Shown piece after piece: positions 1 through 5,378 of a DNA stretch of 6,924 nucleotides (position 1 is the stretch's first letter; every line of letters starts with the position of its first letter). The notes under the pieces were generated by a model that searched no databases, was not told the DNA's origin, and saw only the letters and a program-made list of their open reading frames with translations. The stretch spans positions 1 to 6,924 of the forward strand of contig DAOVKD010000032.1 of assembly GCA_030631975.1 (NCBI GenBank). Reading direction: 5' to 3'. This DNA comes from Candidatus Woesearchaeota archaeon. Its GTDB lineage: Archaea; Nanobdellota; Nanobdellia; Woesearchaeales; GW2011-AR4. The translations under genes and the position numbers were made by a program.

Positions 1-642
1 AGGCTTTTTGTTTCCCAAACTAAAAACTGTTGCTATGCCAGAATCCTGCACAATACCTGCTCCAGCGCTTGCAAAAGGCTCTACTGCAAAAGCCATTCCC
101 TTTTCAATTTTTGTGTTGTCTCCGTTATCAAAATTCGGGATGCTCGGTTTTGTATGTTGCTCATACTTTCCAAGACCATGGCCAGACAAATTCCTTACAG
201 GGGCAAAGCCATATTTTTGTATTGTATCCTGTATGATTTTTCCTATTTCGCCTAATGTAACGCCAACTTTTATTATTTTTATTGCGTTTTCCAAAGCCTC
301 TCTTGATGCTTTTACCAGCTCTTCATGCTTTCCGGATAAATCAATTGTAACTGCTGTGTCACCAATGAATCCATCAACATGCGCGCCAACATCCAGGCAA
401 ATAACCTGATCAGAAAAGACTATTTTGTCTTCTTCATCAGGACAGTAATGCGCAGCTATATGATTGCAGGACATTTGGGCAGGAAAAGCAGGTTTAGCGC
501 CCAACTCAAAGATCTTTTCCTCAATTTTATCCAAAACCTCAACCATAGGAGCATTCTTTTTAATCAAACTTTTTCCATAGTCTAATGCTTGCGCAGCTAT
601 TTTGCCTGCTTCCTTTAGCTTCTCAATCTCTTCCTGCTCCAT
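1..642 (-). CDS. map: Methionine aminopeptidase, type II (archaeal), C-terminus beyond window
   Basis: Removes the initiator methionine from nascent proteins in the cytosol, using two metal ions. The frame is open from an ATG at 642 to the left edge, giving 214 residues of a family usually near 295, so about the last quarter is missing. Visible residues fit the pita-bread fold: AAH at 63-65 (substrate-binding His), metal ligands D84 (in LDVGAHVDG) and D95 (in GDTA), H155 (in LSGHGLG) and E188 (in VEPFAS). The fifth ligand, a C-terminal Glu, would lie off the window. The lack of an N-terminal extension and the NHIAAHYCPDE segment match the archaeal type II form rather than bacterial MetAP1. 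The ATG is chosen because the protein begins at the usual point for the family and a TATA box lies about 26 bp upstream. Family assignment is firm. Confidence 0.95.
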   Translation of the reverse strand, partial: MEQEEIEKLKEAGKIAAQALDYGKSLIKKNAPMVEVLDKIEEKIFELGAKPAFPAQMSCNHIAAHYCPDEEDKIVFSDQVICLDVGAHVDGFIGDTAVTIDLSGKHEELVKASREALENAIKIIKVGVTLGEIGKIIQDTIQKYGFAPVRNLSGHGLGKYEQHTKPSIPNFDNGDNTKIEKGMAFAVEPFASAGAGIVQDSGIATVFSLGNKKP

Positions 643-664
643 AGAATTAGAGATTTAAAGACTC

Positions 665-674
665 TTTATAAATT
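665..674 (-). promoter_or_regulatory. TATA box of methionine aminopeptidase (leaderless)
   Basis: Read on the minus strand this is AATTTATAAA, centred about 26-27 bp upstream of the ATG at 642. In archaea transcription starts about 25 bp downstream of the TATA centre, so the transcript would begin at or within a few bases of the start codon. No Shine-Dalgarno sequence is seen before the ATG, which fits. The position where the BRE element would sit (about 673-680) directly touches the flank of the inverted-repeat element at 684-886. Confidence 0.65.
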
Positions 675-678
675 TTTA

Positions 679-891
679 TTGTTTGTAAAGTAAACCTGTA
701 AAGTATACATGTGGGGCTGTGCCTTTTTTAGGGGAGGCGGGCGGGCAAAAGCATGCAATGAAATTAATGAAAATGTTGTGTATCTTCACCAAATGGTTTT
801 TATTTAAGCAAGTAAGATGCAACATTTTGACTAAAGTCAGCTCTGGCACAGCCCCAAACCTGTTTACTTACAACCTTTACTTTACATTGTT
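679..891. mobile_element. MITE-like 203-bp element with terminal inverted repeats and 5-bp target duplication
   Basis: The element spans 684-886. Its arms are 684-723 and 845-886. Reading inward, both begin TGTAAAGTAAA and end GGGGCTGTGCC, and the stretch between is mostly alignable with small gaps (by eye about 35 of 40 bases agree). Each arm holds a tandem-like repeat (GTAAAGTA at 685-692 and 698-705 in the left arm), as expected for paired transposase-binding sites. The element is bounded by TTGTT at 679-683 and 887-891, a candidate target-site duplication. Inside lies a second hairpin, AAAATGTTG (770-778) against CAACATTTT (820-828), extended by ATCTT/AAGAT, and a G-rich patch at 731-745. 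No transposase is encoded. I do not recognise the IS family. A structured non-coding RNA is the main alternative. Confidence 0.6.
770..828. repeat. Internal hairpin inside the 203-bp element
   Basis: AAAATGTTG (770-778) is complementary to CAACATTTT (820-828). Just inside, ATCTT (782-786) pairs with AAGAT (814-818), and the loop contains a further ACC/GGT mini-stem. With the outer arms this makes most of 684-886 able to fold as a nested stem on either strand. The hairpin is not exactly concentric with the outer arms (centre about 799 against 784-785), so it may be a separate structural unit. Confidence 0.5.
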
Positions 892-1023
892 TTTATTTGT
901 GTATAGCTTTGTTTATATTTAATTCCGATTCATTTGAAATTAAAACAGTACTTCAATACAATATTCCAACAATAATACCTTCTATCTGAGAAAACCTTAC
1001 TTTGTCAGGAAATAGTTAAATAA
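892..1023. other. Spacer between the inverted-repeat element and tRNA-Arg
   Basis: AT-rich sequence without a credible reading frame on either strand. On the minus strand, downstream of the tRNA, it holds only short T runs such as GGTTTTCTC (about 990-998), a weak candidate for the tRNA 3' terminator. I see no promoter-like box or repeat that I can support. Confidence 0.5.
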
Positions 1024-1110
1024 TGAGCCCGAAGGGATTCGAACCCTTATCAATCGGTAGCTTCCCTAAGGCCGAAGCCGATCGCATTATCCAGGTTGTG
1101 CTACGGGCCC
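1024..1110 (-). tRNA. tRNA-Arg(UCG) with a 13-nt bulge-helix-bulge intron
   Basis: The minus strand folds as a full cloverleaf. The acceptor stem is GGGCCCG/CGGGCTC (one G-U pair) with discriminator A at 1024. The D arm has GG at 18-19 and A20, an arginine identity base. The anticodon stem is ATCGG/CCGAT, the variable loop is short (TGAT), and the T arm is AAGGG-TTCGAAT-CCCTT. Between the anticodon stem halves there are 20 nt instead of 7. Placing a 13-nt intron after position 37 gives the loop CTTCGGA and anticodon TCG (1073-1075), so it reads CGN-type arginine codons, CGA in particular. No CCA is encoded. The mature tRNA would be 74 nt including the discriminator. Confidence 0.93.
1059..1071 (-). 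other. tRNA intron at 37/38 (canonical bulge-helix-bulge)
   Basis: The intron on the minus strand is CCTTAGGGAAGCT. Exon bases CTTC (positions 32-35) pair with intron GAAG to give the 4-bp central helix. This is flanked by two 3-nt bulges, GG^C and CT^A, with the cuts at their standard places. The anticodon stem forms the outer helix. This is the substrate of the archaeal tRNA-splicing endonuclease. Confidence 0.88.
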
Positions 1111-1132
1111 TTAAATAAACAGTTATCAACAC

Positions 1133-1144
1133 AATTTATAAATT
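1133..1144 (-). promoter_or_regulatory. TATA box of tRNA-Arg
   Basis: AATTTATAAATT, identical on both strands, is centred about 28 bp upstream of the first tRNA base at 1110. That is the spacing expected for archaeal transcription starting one or two bases before the mature 5' end. No other gene lies downstream on this strand before the tRNA. Confidence 0.6.
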
Positions 1145-1151
1145 TATTCTT

Positions 1152-1158
1152 AAAAAAA
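1152..1158 (-). terminator. Candidate U-tract terminator of the MidA-like gene
   Basis: Seven T in a row on the minus strand, about 98 nt past the stop codon of the gene ending at 1256 and just before the tRNA promoter. Archaeal termination uses U-rich tracts without a required hairpin. No other strong T run lies in the 1111-1255 gap. Confidence 0.35.
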
Positions 1159-1255
1159 GCTGTAATTTAGAAGTCATTTTGTTTTCCTTGCACAAAACAT
1201 GCTTTTAGTTTGAATTTAGCGAAACTCTGTAAAATCCACTTCATTTAGAACACTT

Positions 1256-2791
1256 TTATGATTTATGAACAGTTAAATGATAGCTTCCTTCTGACACTTC
1301 AACATTTGGTTTTAAAATACCTTCTGCTTTCATTTTCTGCATAAACGCATCATAATCTGATCTACGAATTCTGTGTCCTAAAATATTATCAGCAGTGCAG
1401 TCAGAATCAGGAGAAAGTTCCATCACCTTATCTTGTAATCCCTGTAAGGCTAATTCCTTCAATGTTGCGTCAGGAATGCCGGAATGTTCAAACATCTCCT
1501 GAAGATAACCTAGAAAGAATGTGTCCTCGCCAAGCGTTCTCCTGATAAATTCTCTGTTTGTTTCTAGCTGAACATCGTATCCCGGCCATAAAGCAGTGCT
1601 CTTCAACAGTCCGAAGTTGACAGAAGCTGTTATCTGTCCATTATAGGTTGAAAAATGATTAGCATATTCAGTTGGATTATCATAGCCATAATCAAAGAAA
1701 TGGAGTGTAGTTTTTTTTCTGTCTTTTAGTTCCCATAATAAATGCAATCCAGCGATGGGAATGCTTATTACGTATCCTTCAGGAACTTCGTCCAGCTGAG
1801 CTCTAAAGTATGACGCAATTACTTGTTGGAATTTGTTGGAATCACCAGACATTTTCTTTCCATAAGTACGCAATGCACTTTCAAGAGGAAACTGACCCAA
1901 AACCTGTTCATCATATTCAATATATCTTAAGAAGTTTGGATGGATTTTACCTAAAGTATTCCAATCCCATTCCTGCATTAAAGCAATAATCTCCTGAGCA
2001 GTATATTCTCTATTAGGCGTATCTGCGTCAGCCATTTTTTGAGTAGCAAGTGAAGAATCACCCATATCGGCCAACATCTTCCCTGCTAGAGATCTTGTTG
2101 GAAACTTAAGATGACCATCCATTTTGGGTCTTACTAGCAATATACTTTCTAAACCGTCGTAACGGGTATAAAATTCAGTGACGGTGTCATCCAGTACTTC
2201 TACTAAAATAACATATAGTGGATCATCTGTAACAGTACGGGAGAATTCGCTAAAAGATGTTTTATCAAATACAATTTTACTTCCGTAAGGCGCTAATCTT
2301 TGTTGAGCATGAACAAAAGAAGAATCTGAAAAATCATGAGTACGATAAACTAAATCATCAATTGATAGCTGCGCTTCATCTACAAATGCTGTAGCAAAAT
2401 TAAAGTTGCCCGGACCTATTTCATGAACATCTGCGCCATTACCATTATTAAGGTAATCAACTGCAGCAGCACGTGGAAGAATCTTATCAATACTCCCTAA
2501 TGTTCCAAAAAAGCTTAATGGATCAGCTTCCCTATTATAAAATACGGCATTAATATGATGTTGTAAAAGGGATAGATAAAGAGGAGTTTCAGCTACTTCA
2601 GGCGGCAATTCTAAGTCAGAAGCAGGCACTAATACACCCCACTTGTCAATTGCCATCTTTTGGGTACCTAACCTATTATGTATCAAACGTTTGACTAAGT
2701 TTAACATATAATCTGGAAGTGAACAGGTCTTTTTAAATTTTACTTTTGTTATGACTATAAAGTCATAAAAATTTATTTCATTATTTTGCAT
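1256..2791 (-). CDS. Divergent MidA/NDUFAF7-like SAM-dependent methyltransferase (putative)
   Basis: 511 residues. I place it in the MidA/NDUFAF7 family (Methyltransf_28) from a series of motifs in the right order: EIGPGNFNFA at 124-133 (SAM-binding loop); LVYRTHDFSDSSFVHAQQRL at 147-166, aligning with the family's acidic strand followed by S-x(n)-RQxxL; LYVILVEVLDD at 192-202, matching the NE-LLDA segment; FFDYGYDNPTEY at 365-376, matching the hallmark iDYG; ITASVNFGLL at 387-396, matching DiTahVdF; and TNREFIRRTLGEDTFFL at 411-427, matching the tail. In mitochondria NDUFAF7 methylates an arginine of a complex I subunit; the substrate here is unknown, and the family's Asn before Glu-198 is replaced by Val. 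The ATG at 2791 is doubtful: the first 28 residues look non-family and no promoter fits. ATGs at 2707 or 2656 are alternatives. It is transcribed away from folC. Confidence 0.5.
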   Translation of the reverse strand: MQNNEINFYDFIVITKVKFKKTCSLPDYMLNLVKRLIHNRLGTQKMAIDKWGVLVPASDLELPPEVAETPLYLSLLQHHINAVFYNREADPLSFFGTLGSIDKILPRAAAVDYLNNGNGADVHEIGPGNFNFATAFVDEAQLSIDDLVYRTHDFSDSSFVHAQQRLAPYGSKIVFDKTSFSEFSRTVTDDPLYVILVEVLDDTVTEFYTRYDGLESILLVRPKMDGHLKFPTRSLAGKMLADMGDSSLATQKMADADTPNREYTAQEIIALMQEWDWNTLGKIHPNFLRYIEYDEQVLGQFPLESALRTYGKKMSGDSNKFQQVIASYFRAQLDEVPEGYVISIPIAGLHLLWELKDRKKTTLHFFDYGYDNPTEYANHFSTYNGQITASVNFGLLKSTALWPGYDVQLETNREFIRRTLGEDTFFLGYLQEMFEHSGIPDATLKELALQGLQDKVMELSPDSDCTADNILGHRIRRSDYDAFMQKMKAEGILKPNVEVSEGSYHLTVHKS

Positions 2792-2804
2792 TCTATTTCA
2801 ATAG

Positions 2805-2814
2805 ATTTATAATT
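2805..2814 (+). promoter_or_regulatory. TATA box of folC (leaderless)
   Basis: ATTTATAATT is centred about 27 bp upstream of the folC ATG at 2837, so the mRNA should start at or next to that codon. The 45-bp divergent gap also has to serve the minus-strand gene, but this box is only about 18 bp from its annotated ATG at 2791. Either that gene starts further inside or it uses another promoter. Confidence 0.6.
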
Positions 2815-2836
2815 TCCTTATTTTTTAGCTATTCCT

Positions 2837-4135
2837 ATGAACTATAAACAAACACTAAAAGAACTTTACAGCTTAGACAGCCCAAAATTCAGGCAAACCC
2901 TAAAAAACCAAAAAGCACTATTAAAAAAATTAGGAAATCCAGAGAAAAAACTAAAATGCATACATGTTGCAGGAACGAATGGAAAGGGCTCTGTGTGCGC
3001 AATGCTCTCTTCTATCTTAGCAAATGCCGGCTATAAGGTTGGAATGTACACAAGCCCTCATTTGAAGAGATTTAATGAAAGGATAAGAATCAACAGCAAA
3101 CTAATAACAGGCCAGGACATAGCCAAATATTATTTGGAAGTAAAGCCTTACATAACAAACCAGACATTTTTCGAGATAACAACCTCAATAGCTTTTCTTT
3201 ATTTTTACAATAAAAAAGTTGATTTTGCTGTTTTAGAAGTTGGCTTAGGCGGAAGATTAGACTCTACTAATGTCATCAAACCACTAATTTCAATAATAAC
3301 CAATGTTGGAATCGAGCATACAGACTATTTAGGCAAGGATATAAAAAAAATAGCCTATGAAAAAGCAGGCATTATCAAAAAAAACATTCCGGTGATTACA
3401 GCAGCTAGTGGAGCGGCATTAGAGACAATAAAAAAAATTTCCAATAAGAAAAATTCAAAATTAATAATTACCGGTCAAAATAAAATTAAAAAATATTACA
3501 ATAGAAAAAATAATTATTGGAGTTTTGATATTAATACCTGCAAGAATCTAAAATTGGACAATCTAGGGGGGGAATTCCAGATTATAAACGCAGCAACTGC
3601 AGTGGCTGCAATAGATACAATTAAAAAAAATTACAGTATAAAAATTAATAAAAAAAATATAAAAAACGGATTAAAAAAAACAAAATGGCCTGGAAGATTC
3701 CAGTTCACAGGCAAAAACATACTAATGGATTGCGCCCATAATCCAGATGGATTTAAACTTCTTGCCAAAGAATTAAAAAATATTAGTTATAATAAATTAA
3801 TTTTAGTTGTAGGTTTTTCTAATGATAAGGACATTAAGAAGATATCGGAAATAATAAAACCAAAAGCAGATAGAGTTATAATAACAAAATCAGGCAGCGA
3901 AAGAGCTGCAGAGCCAAAAATAATAAAAAAGTATTTTAATAAAAACTCAGTTATGCTGGGAAATCAAAGATACTTGGAAACAATGTTTCCGGTACCACTA
4001 AAGTGGTTTCCGGCACCAACTCCATTGGTAATAAAAAATCCAAAAAATGCATTAAAGCATGCAAAAAAGCTTGCATTAAAAAAAGATTTAATTTTAATTA
4101 CAGGCTCGATATTTTTGGTTGGAGAATTAATATGA
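2837..4135 (+). CDS. folC: Folylpolyglutamate synthase / dihydrofolate synthase (FolC)
   Basis: Mur-ligase-fold enzyme that uses ATP to add glutamate to folates, or to dihydropteroate, in the cytosol. It has 432 residues, normal for the family. Motifs in order: P-loop GTNGKGS at 46-52; YTSPHL at 71-76; FFEITT at 111-116; EVGLGGRLDSTN at 134-145; GIEHTDYLG at 158-166; EKAGIIK at 175-181; WPGRFQ at 284-289; DCAHNPDG at 298-305, which opens the C-terminal ligase domain; and GSIFLVGEL at 423-431. The coding sequence is strongly A-rich with many A runs and one G7 tract at 3566-3572 that is in frame. Residues about 377-398 look like an extra segment (see separate entry). The ATG is fixed by the TATA spacing. 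The next gene overlaps by 4 bp. Whether the substrate is folate, dihydropteroate or another pterin cannot be read from sequence alone. Confidence 0.93.
   Translation: MNYKQTLKELYSLDSPKFRQTLKNQKALLKKLGNPEKKLKCIHVAGTNGKGSVCAMLSSILANAGYKVGMYTSPHLKRFNERIRINSKLITGQDIAKYYLEVKPYITNQTFFEITTSIAFLYFYNKKVDFAVLEVGLGGRLDSTNVIKPLISIITNVGIEHTDYLGKDIKKIAYEKAGIIKKNIPVITAASGAALETIKKISNKKNSKLIITGQNKIKKYYNRKNNYWSFDINTCKNLKLDNLGGEFQIINAATAVAAIDTIKKNYSIKINKKNIKNGLKKTKWPGRFQFTGKNILMDCAHNPDGFKLLAKELKNISYNKLILVVGFSNDKDIKKISEIIKPKADRVIITKSGSERAAEPKIIKKYFNKNSVMLGNQRYLETMFPVPLKWFPAPTPLVIKNPKNALKHAKKLALKKDLILITGSIFLVGELI
3965..4030 (+). repeat. Palindrome-rich in-frame segment within folC
   Basis: Encodes about 22 residues (QRYLETMFPVPLKW onward) that interrupt the usual run from the late beta strand to the conserved A-x-x-x-A helix before the GSIFLVGEL end. 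Three adjacent hairpins fill it: GGAAAC-AAT-GTTTCC (3976-3990), ACCACT-AA-AGTGGT (3994-4007, with CCGG at 3989-3992 and 4010-4013 able to extend it), and ACCAA-CTCCA-TTGGT (4015-4029). A 13-bp direct repeat GTTTCCGGNACCA occurs at 3985 and 4006 and encodes FPVP and FPAP. G+C over 3976-4029 is 26 of 54, clearly above the surrounding A-rich gene. The edges are estimated from family expectation, not from an alignment. Confidence 0.5.
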
Positions 4136-4518
4136 AAGAAAACTGGAAATATGAAATTGCAAGGGACAGCATGGCCTTTGGCAGCATTCTTTTTTATCTC
4201 ATTGTTATAGCAAGGGCCACAATTGGAGACTACATGATTTTTGTTTACCAGCTTTTGATTGCTTTAGTTATTTTAATATTATTTTATCTTGTTATAAACA
4301 ATGCGAACTATCATATAGCAAGGGCATTTGTTTTAGTGGTGTTCACAAGCCTTTTTTACAAGGATAATTTTTACACTATATTTGTTTCTCTCATCTGGCT
4401 CTTCATGATAGGAGCTGCATTTTATATAAAGCTAAAGAAAGAGTCAATATTCAAAGGAATAATTTTAGGAATAATTGCTGTTTTGGCTGGTTATTATTTG
4501 AGTTTGGTTGTGGGATAA
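4132..4518 (+). CDS. Small integral membrane protein, function unknown
   Basis: 128 residues. I do not recognise a family. Hydrophobic segments suggest four or five membrane spans at about residues 14-31, 35-55, 63-76 (short), 80-99 and 106-126, with a short charged N-terminus (MKENWKYEIARD) and a basic loop KLKKES at 100-105. There is no signal peptide with a cleavage site and no obvious catalytic motif. The ATG overlaps the folC stop as ATGA, and GGAG at 4121-4124 lies 7 nt upstream as a ribosome-binding site. This supports translational coupling and co-transcription with folC, and is why a longer in-frame start at 4003, inside folC, is not used. A role in folate uptake would be speculation from position alone. 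Confidence 0.8.
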   Translation: MKENWKYEIARDSMAFGSILFYLIVIARATIGDYMIFVYQLLIALVILILFYLVINNANYHIARAFVLVVFTSLFYKDNFYTIFVSLIWLFMIGAAFYIKLKKESIFKGIILGIIAVLAGYYLSLVVG

Positions 4519-4525
4519 AAAGTAT

Positions 4526-4681
4526 CTAAGAAAGGTAGCTAAAATCTTTTAAAATAGAATCTGTATATCTTTTGTTTGACCCAGAAATAAAATGCTGCAT
4601 TTTCCAACCAAAGTTATCAAACATAAAACGCACGATTTAGGTAAAATTAATAATTTCCAATTCTCCCATAATTTTAGGCAT
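4526..4681 (-). pseudogene. Possible small broken ORF with one in-frame stop
   Basis: From an ATG at 4681 the frame gives 14 codons (MPKIMGELEIINFT), a TAA at 4637-4639, then 36 more codons in the same frame (IVRFMFDNFGWKMQHFISGS onward) to a TAG at 4526. The second part has its own ATG at residue 5. The sequence has a protein-like mix of residues, but no family is recognised and no promoter fits. It could be a decayed gene or chance. It overlaps the folC-operon terminator region. Confidence 0.2.
4569..4578 (+). terminator. Candidate U-rich terminator of folC-membrane protein operon
   Basis: TCTTTTGTTT starts about 50 nt after the stop codon at 4518. It is the first clear T-rich stretch with little A on the plus strand downstream of the operon and suits factor-dependent archaeal termination. 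The weaker run TCTTTT at 4543-4548 is an alternative. Confidence 0.35.
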
Positions 4682-4823
4682 TAGGATTTAAAAATATGTG
4701 TCTTTCTCTTCTATAAAGCCTTTTGGCAGGTTTAAAAACTAATGCCCATATAGGCATTATAATATTTGCAGAGAATTATAACATTGCTACCATTTCTGGC
4801 GAAAAATATGAAATGTTTACAAT

Positions 4824-4846
4824 AAAAAAACATAATGCCTAAAAAA
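4824..4846 (-). terminator. Paired U-tracts ending the 167-residue gene
   Basis: On the minus strand there are runs of six T (4841-4846) and seven T (4824-4830) within 35 nt after the stop codon at 4855. They are separated by part of the TAGGCATTA repeat. U-tracts like these are the usual archaeal termination signal. Confidence 0.5.
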
Positions 4847-4854
4847 TTGGGAAT

Positions 4855-5358
4855 TTAGGAATTTCCTAATTGTCGCAAAACTCTTTCTTCCAATCGTCCA
4901 TATTTTTCTCCAGGCAGATCGATTTTATGTTCAAAATATTTTTTTATAGTGGGTGTAATCTTTTCCTGGGGGAGTAGATATTGAATAACTGCAGTAAATA
5001 GATTACCAGGAAAACTACTTGTTTTTCGCTTGACTCCTTCTGAGAATTGTTGATGGCATAATCCATATAAGTCTTTAACATATTCAACAAAAGTTTCCAT
5101 TTGTGGATCGTTATATGCAATTTCTTGAGAATGAACTAAATCACTTGGAAGAAAGGGCAATATTATTAGTCTAGAACGTTTTTCTACTTCCGCTGCTAGT
5201 TGAGGGTCTTTATCTCTCAAGTCTTGAAGTGCTTTCTTACGTGTTCTACCTCTTTCTGGCCTCATAGCATTTTCTATTACATCCTTAATATCTCCGGACC
5301 CTATATACTCTGAAATTACTTTATTTCTAAGCATTCCTATGATTTGTTCATTGTCCAT
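4855..5358 (-). CDS. Hypothetical protein, 167 residues
   Basis: I do not recognise this protein. It is soluble, with no membrane span or signal peptide. It is rich in charged residues and likely mostly helical: a basic stretch at about 34-47 (PERGRTRKKALQDL), a more hydrophobic patch RLIILPFLPSD near 63-73, and a C-terminal helix EKYGRLEERVLRQL. Cysteine is limited to one residue (LCHQQF), and no metal-binding or catalytic motif stands out. A TATA box 26 bp upstream of the ATG and U-tracts after the stop give it the layout of an independently transcribed real gene. The last four codons lie in the right arm of the spacer's inverted repeat, so its 3' end may have been remodelled. Confidence 0.75.
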   Translation of the reverse strand: MDNEQIIGMLRNKVISEYIGSGDIKDVIENAMRPERGRTRKKALQDLRDKDPQLAAEVEKRSRLIILPFLPSDLVHSQEIAYNDPQMETFVEYVKDLYGLCHQQFSEGVKRKTSSFPGNLFTAVIQYLLPQEKITPTIKKYFEHKIDLPGEKYGRLEERVLRQLGNS

Positions 5359-5378
5359 ACCAAATAAGGAATTGAAAC

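Larger units (their letters stand above)
4519..4854. other. Repeat-rich spacer between convergent genes
   Basis: 336 bp with no credible intact gene. It contains three copies of TAGGCATTA: 4675-4683 and 4751-4759 on plus, 4833-4841 on minus. The middle copy forms a perfect 6-bp hairpin AATGCC-CATATA-GGCATT (4741-4758). The outer copies end two 39-bp inverted arms, 4645-4683 and 4833-4871, which agree at 29 of 39 positions by hand count without gaps. The right arm runs into the 3' end of the next gene. Short broken reading frames are present on both strands, suggesting decayed sequence. The low complexity of AT-rich DNA weakens the longer-arm claim. Confidence 0.45.

Noticed and set aside
8..409. 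133-codon plus-strand reading frame
   Set aside because: It is antisense to methionine aminopeptidase, whose minus-strand translation shows all expected metal ligands. The plus frame has no promoter or family features.
719..922. 67-codon plus-strand frame starting at GTG across the inverted-repeat element
   Set aside because: The start lies inside the left inverted arm, there is no ribosome-binding site, and the C-terminal part is low-complexity Phe/Tyr/Leu from AT-rich spacer. It is more likely chance than a gene.
1167..1244. 25-codon minus-strand ORF in the gap between the tRNA and the MidA-like gene
   Set aside because: Very short, no promoter or ribosome-binding site, no recognisable sequence; expected by chance.
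4003..4131. N-terminal extension of the membrane protein starting inside folC
   Set aside because: The 43 extra residues are a frame-shifted reading of the folC end, lysine and asparagine rich. The ATG at 4132 has an ATGA overlap and a GGAG site at proper spacing.
4641..4871. CRISPR array, considered because of the repeated TAGGCATTA motif
   Set aside because: Only three 9-bp copies, one inverted, at unequal spacing, with no unique spacers of constant length and no cas gene nearby.
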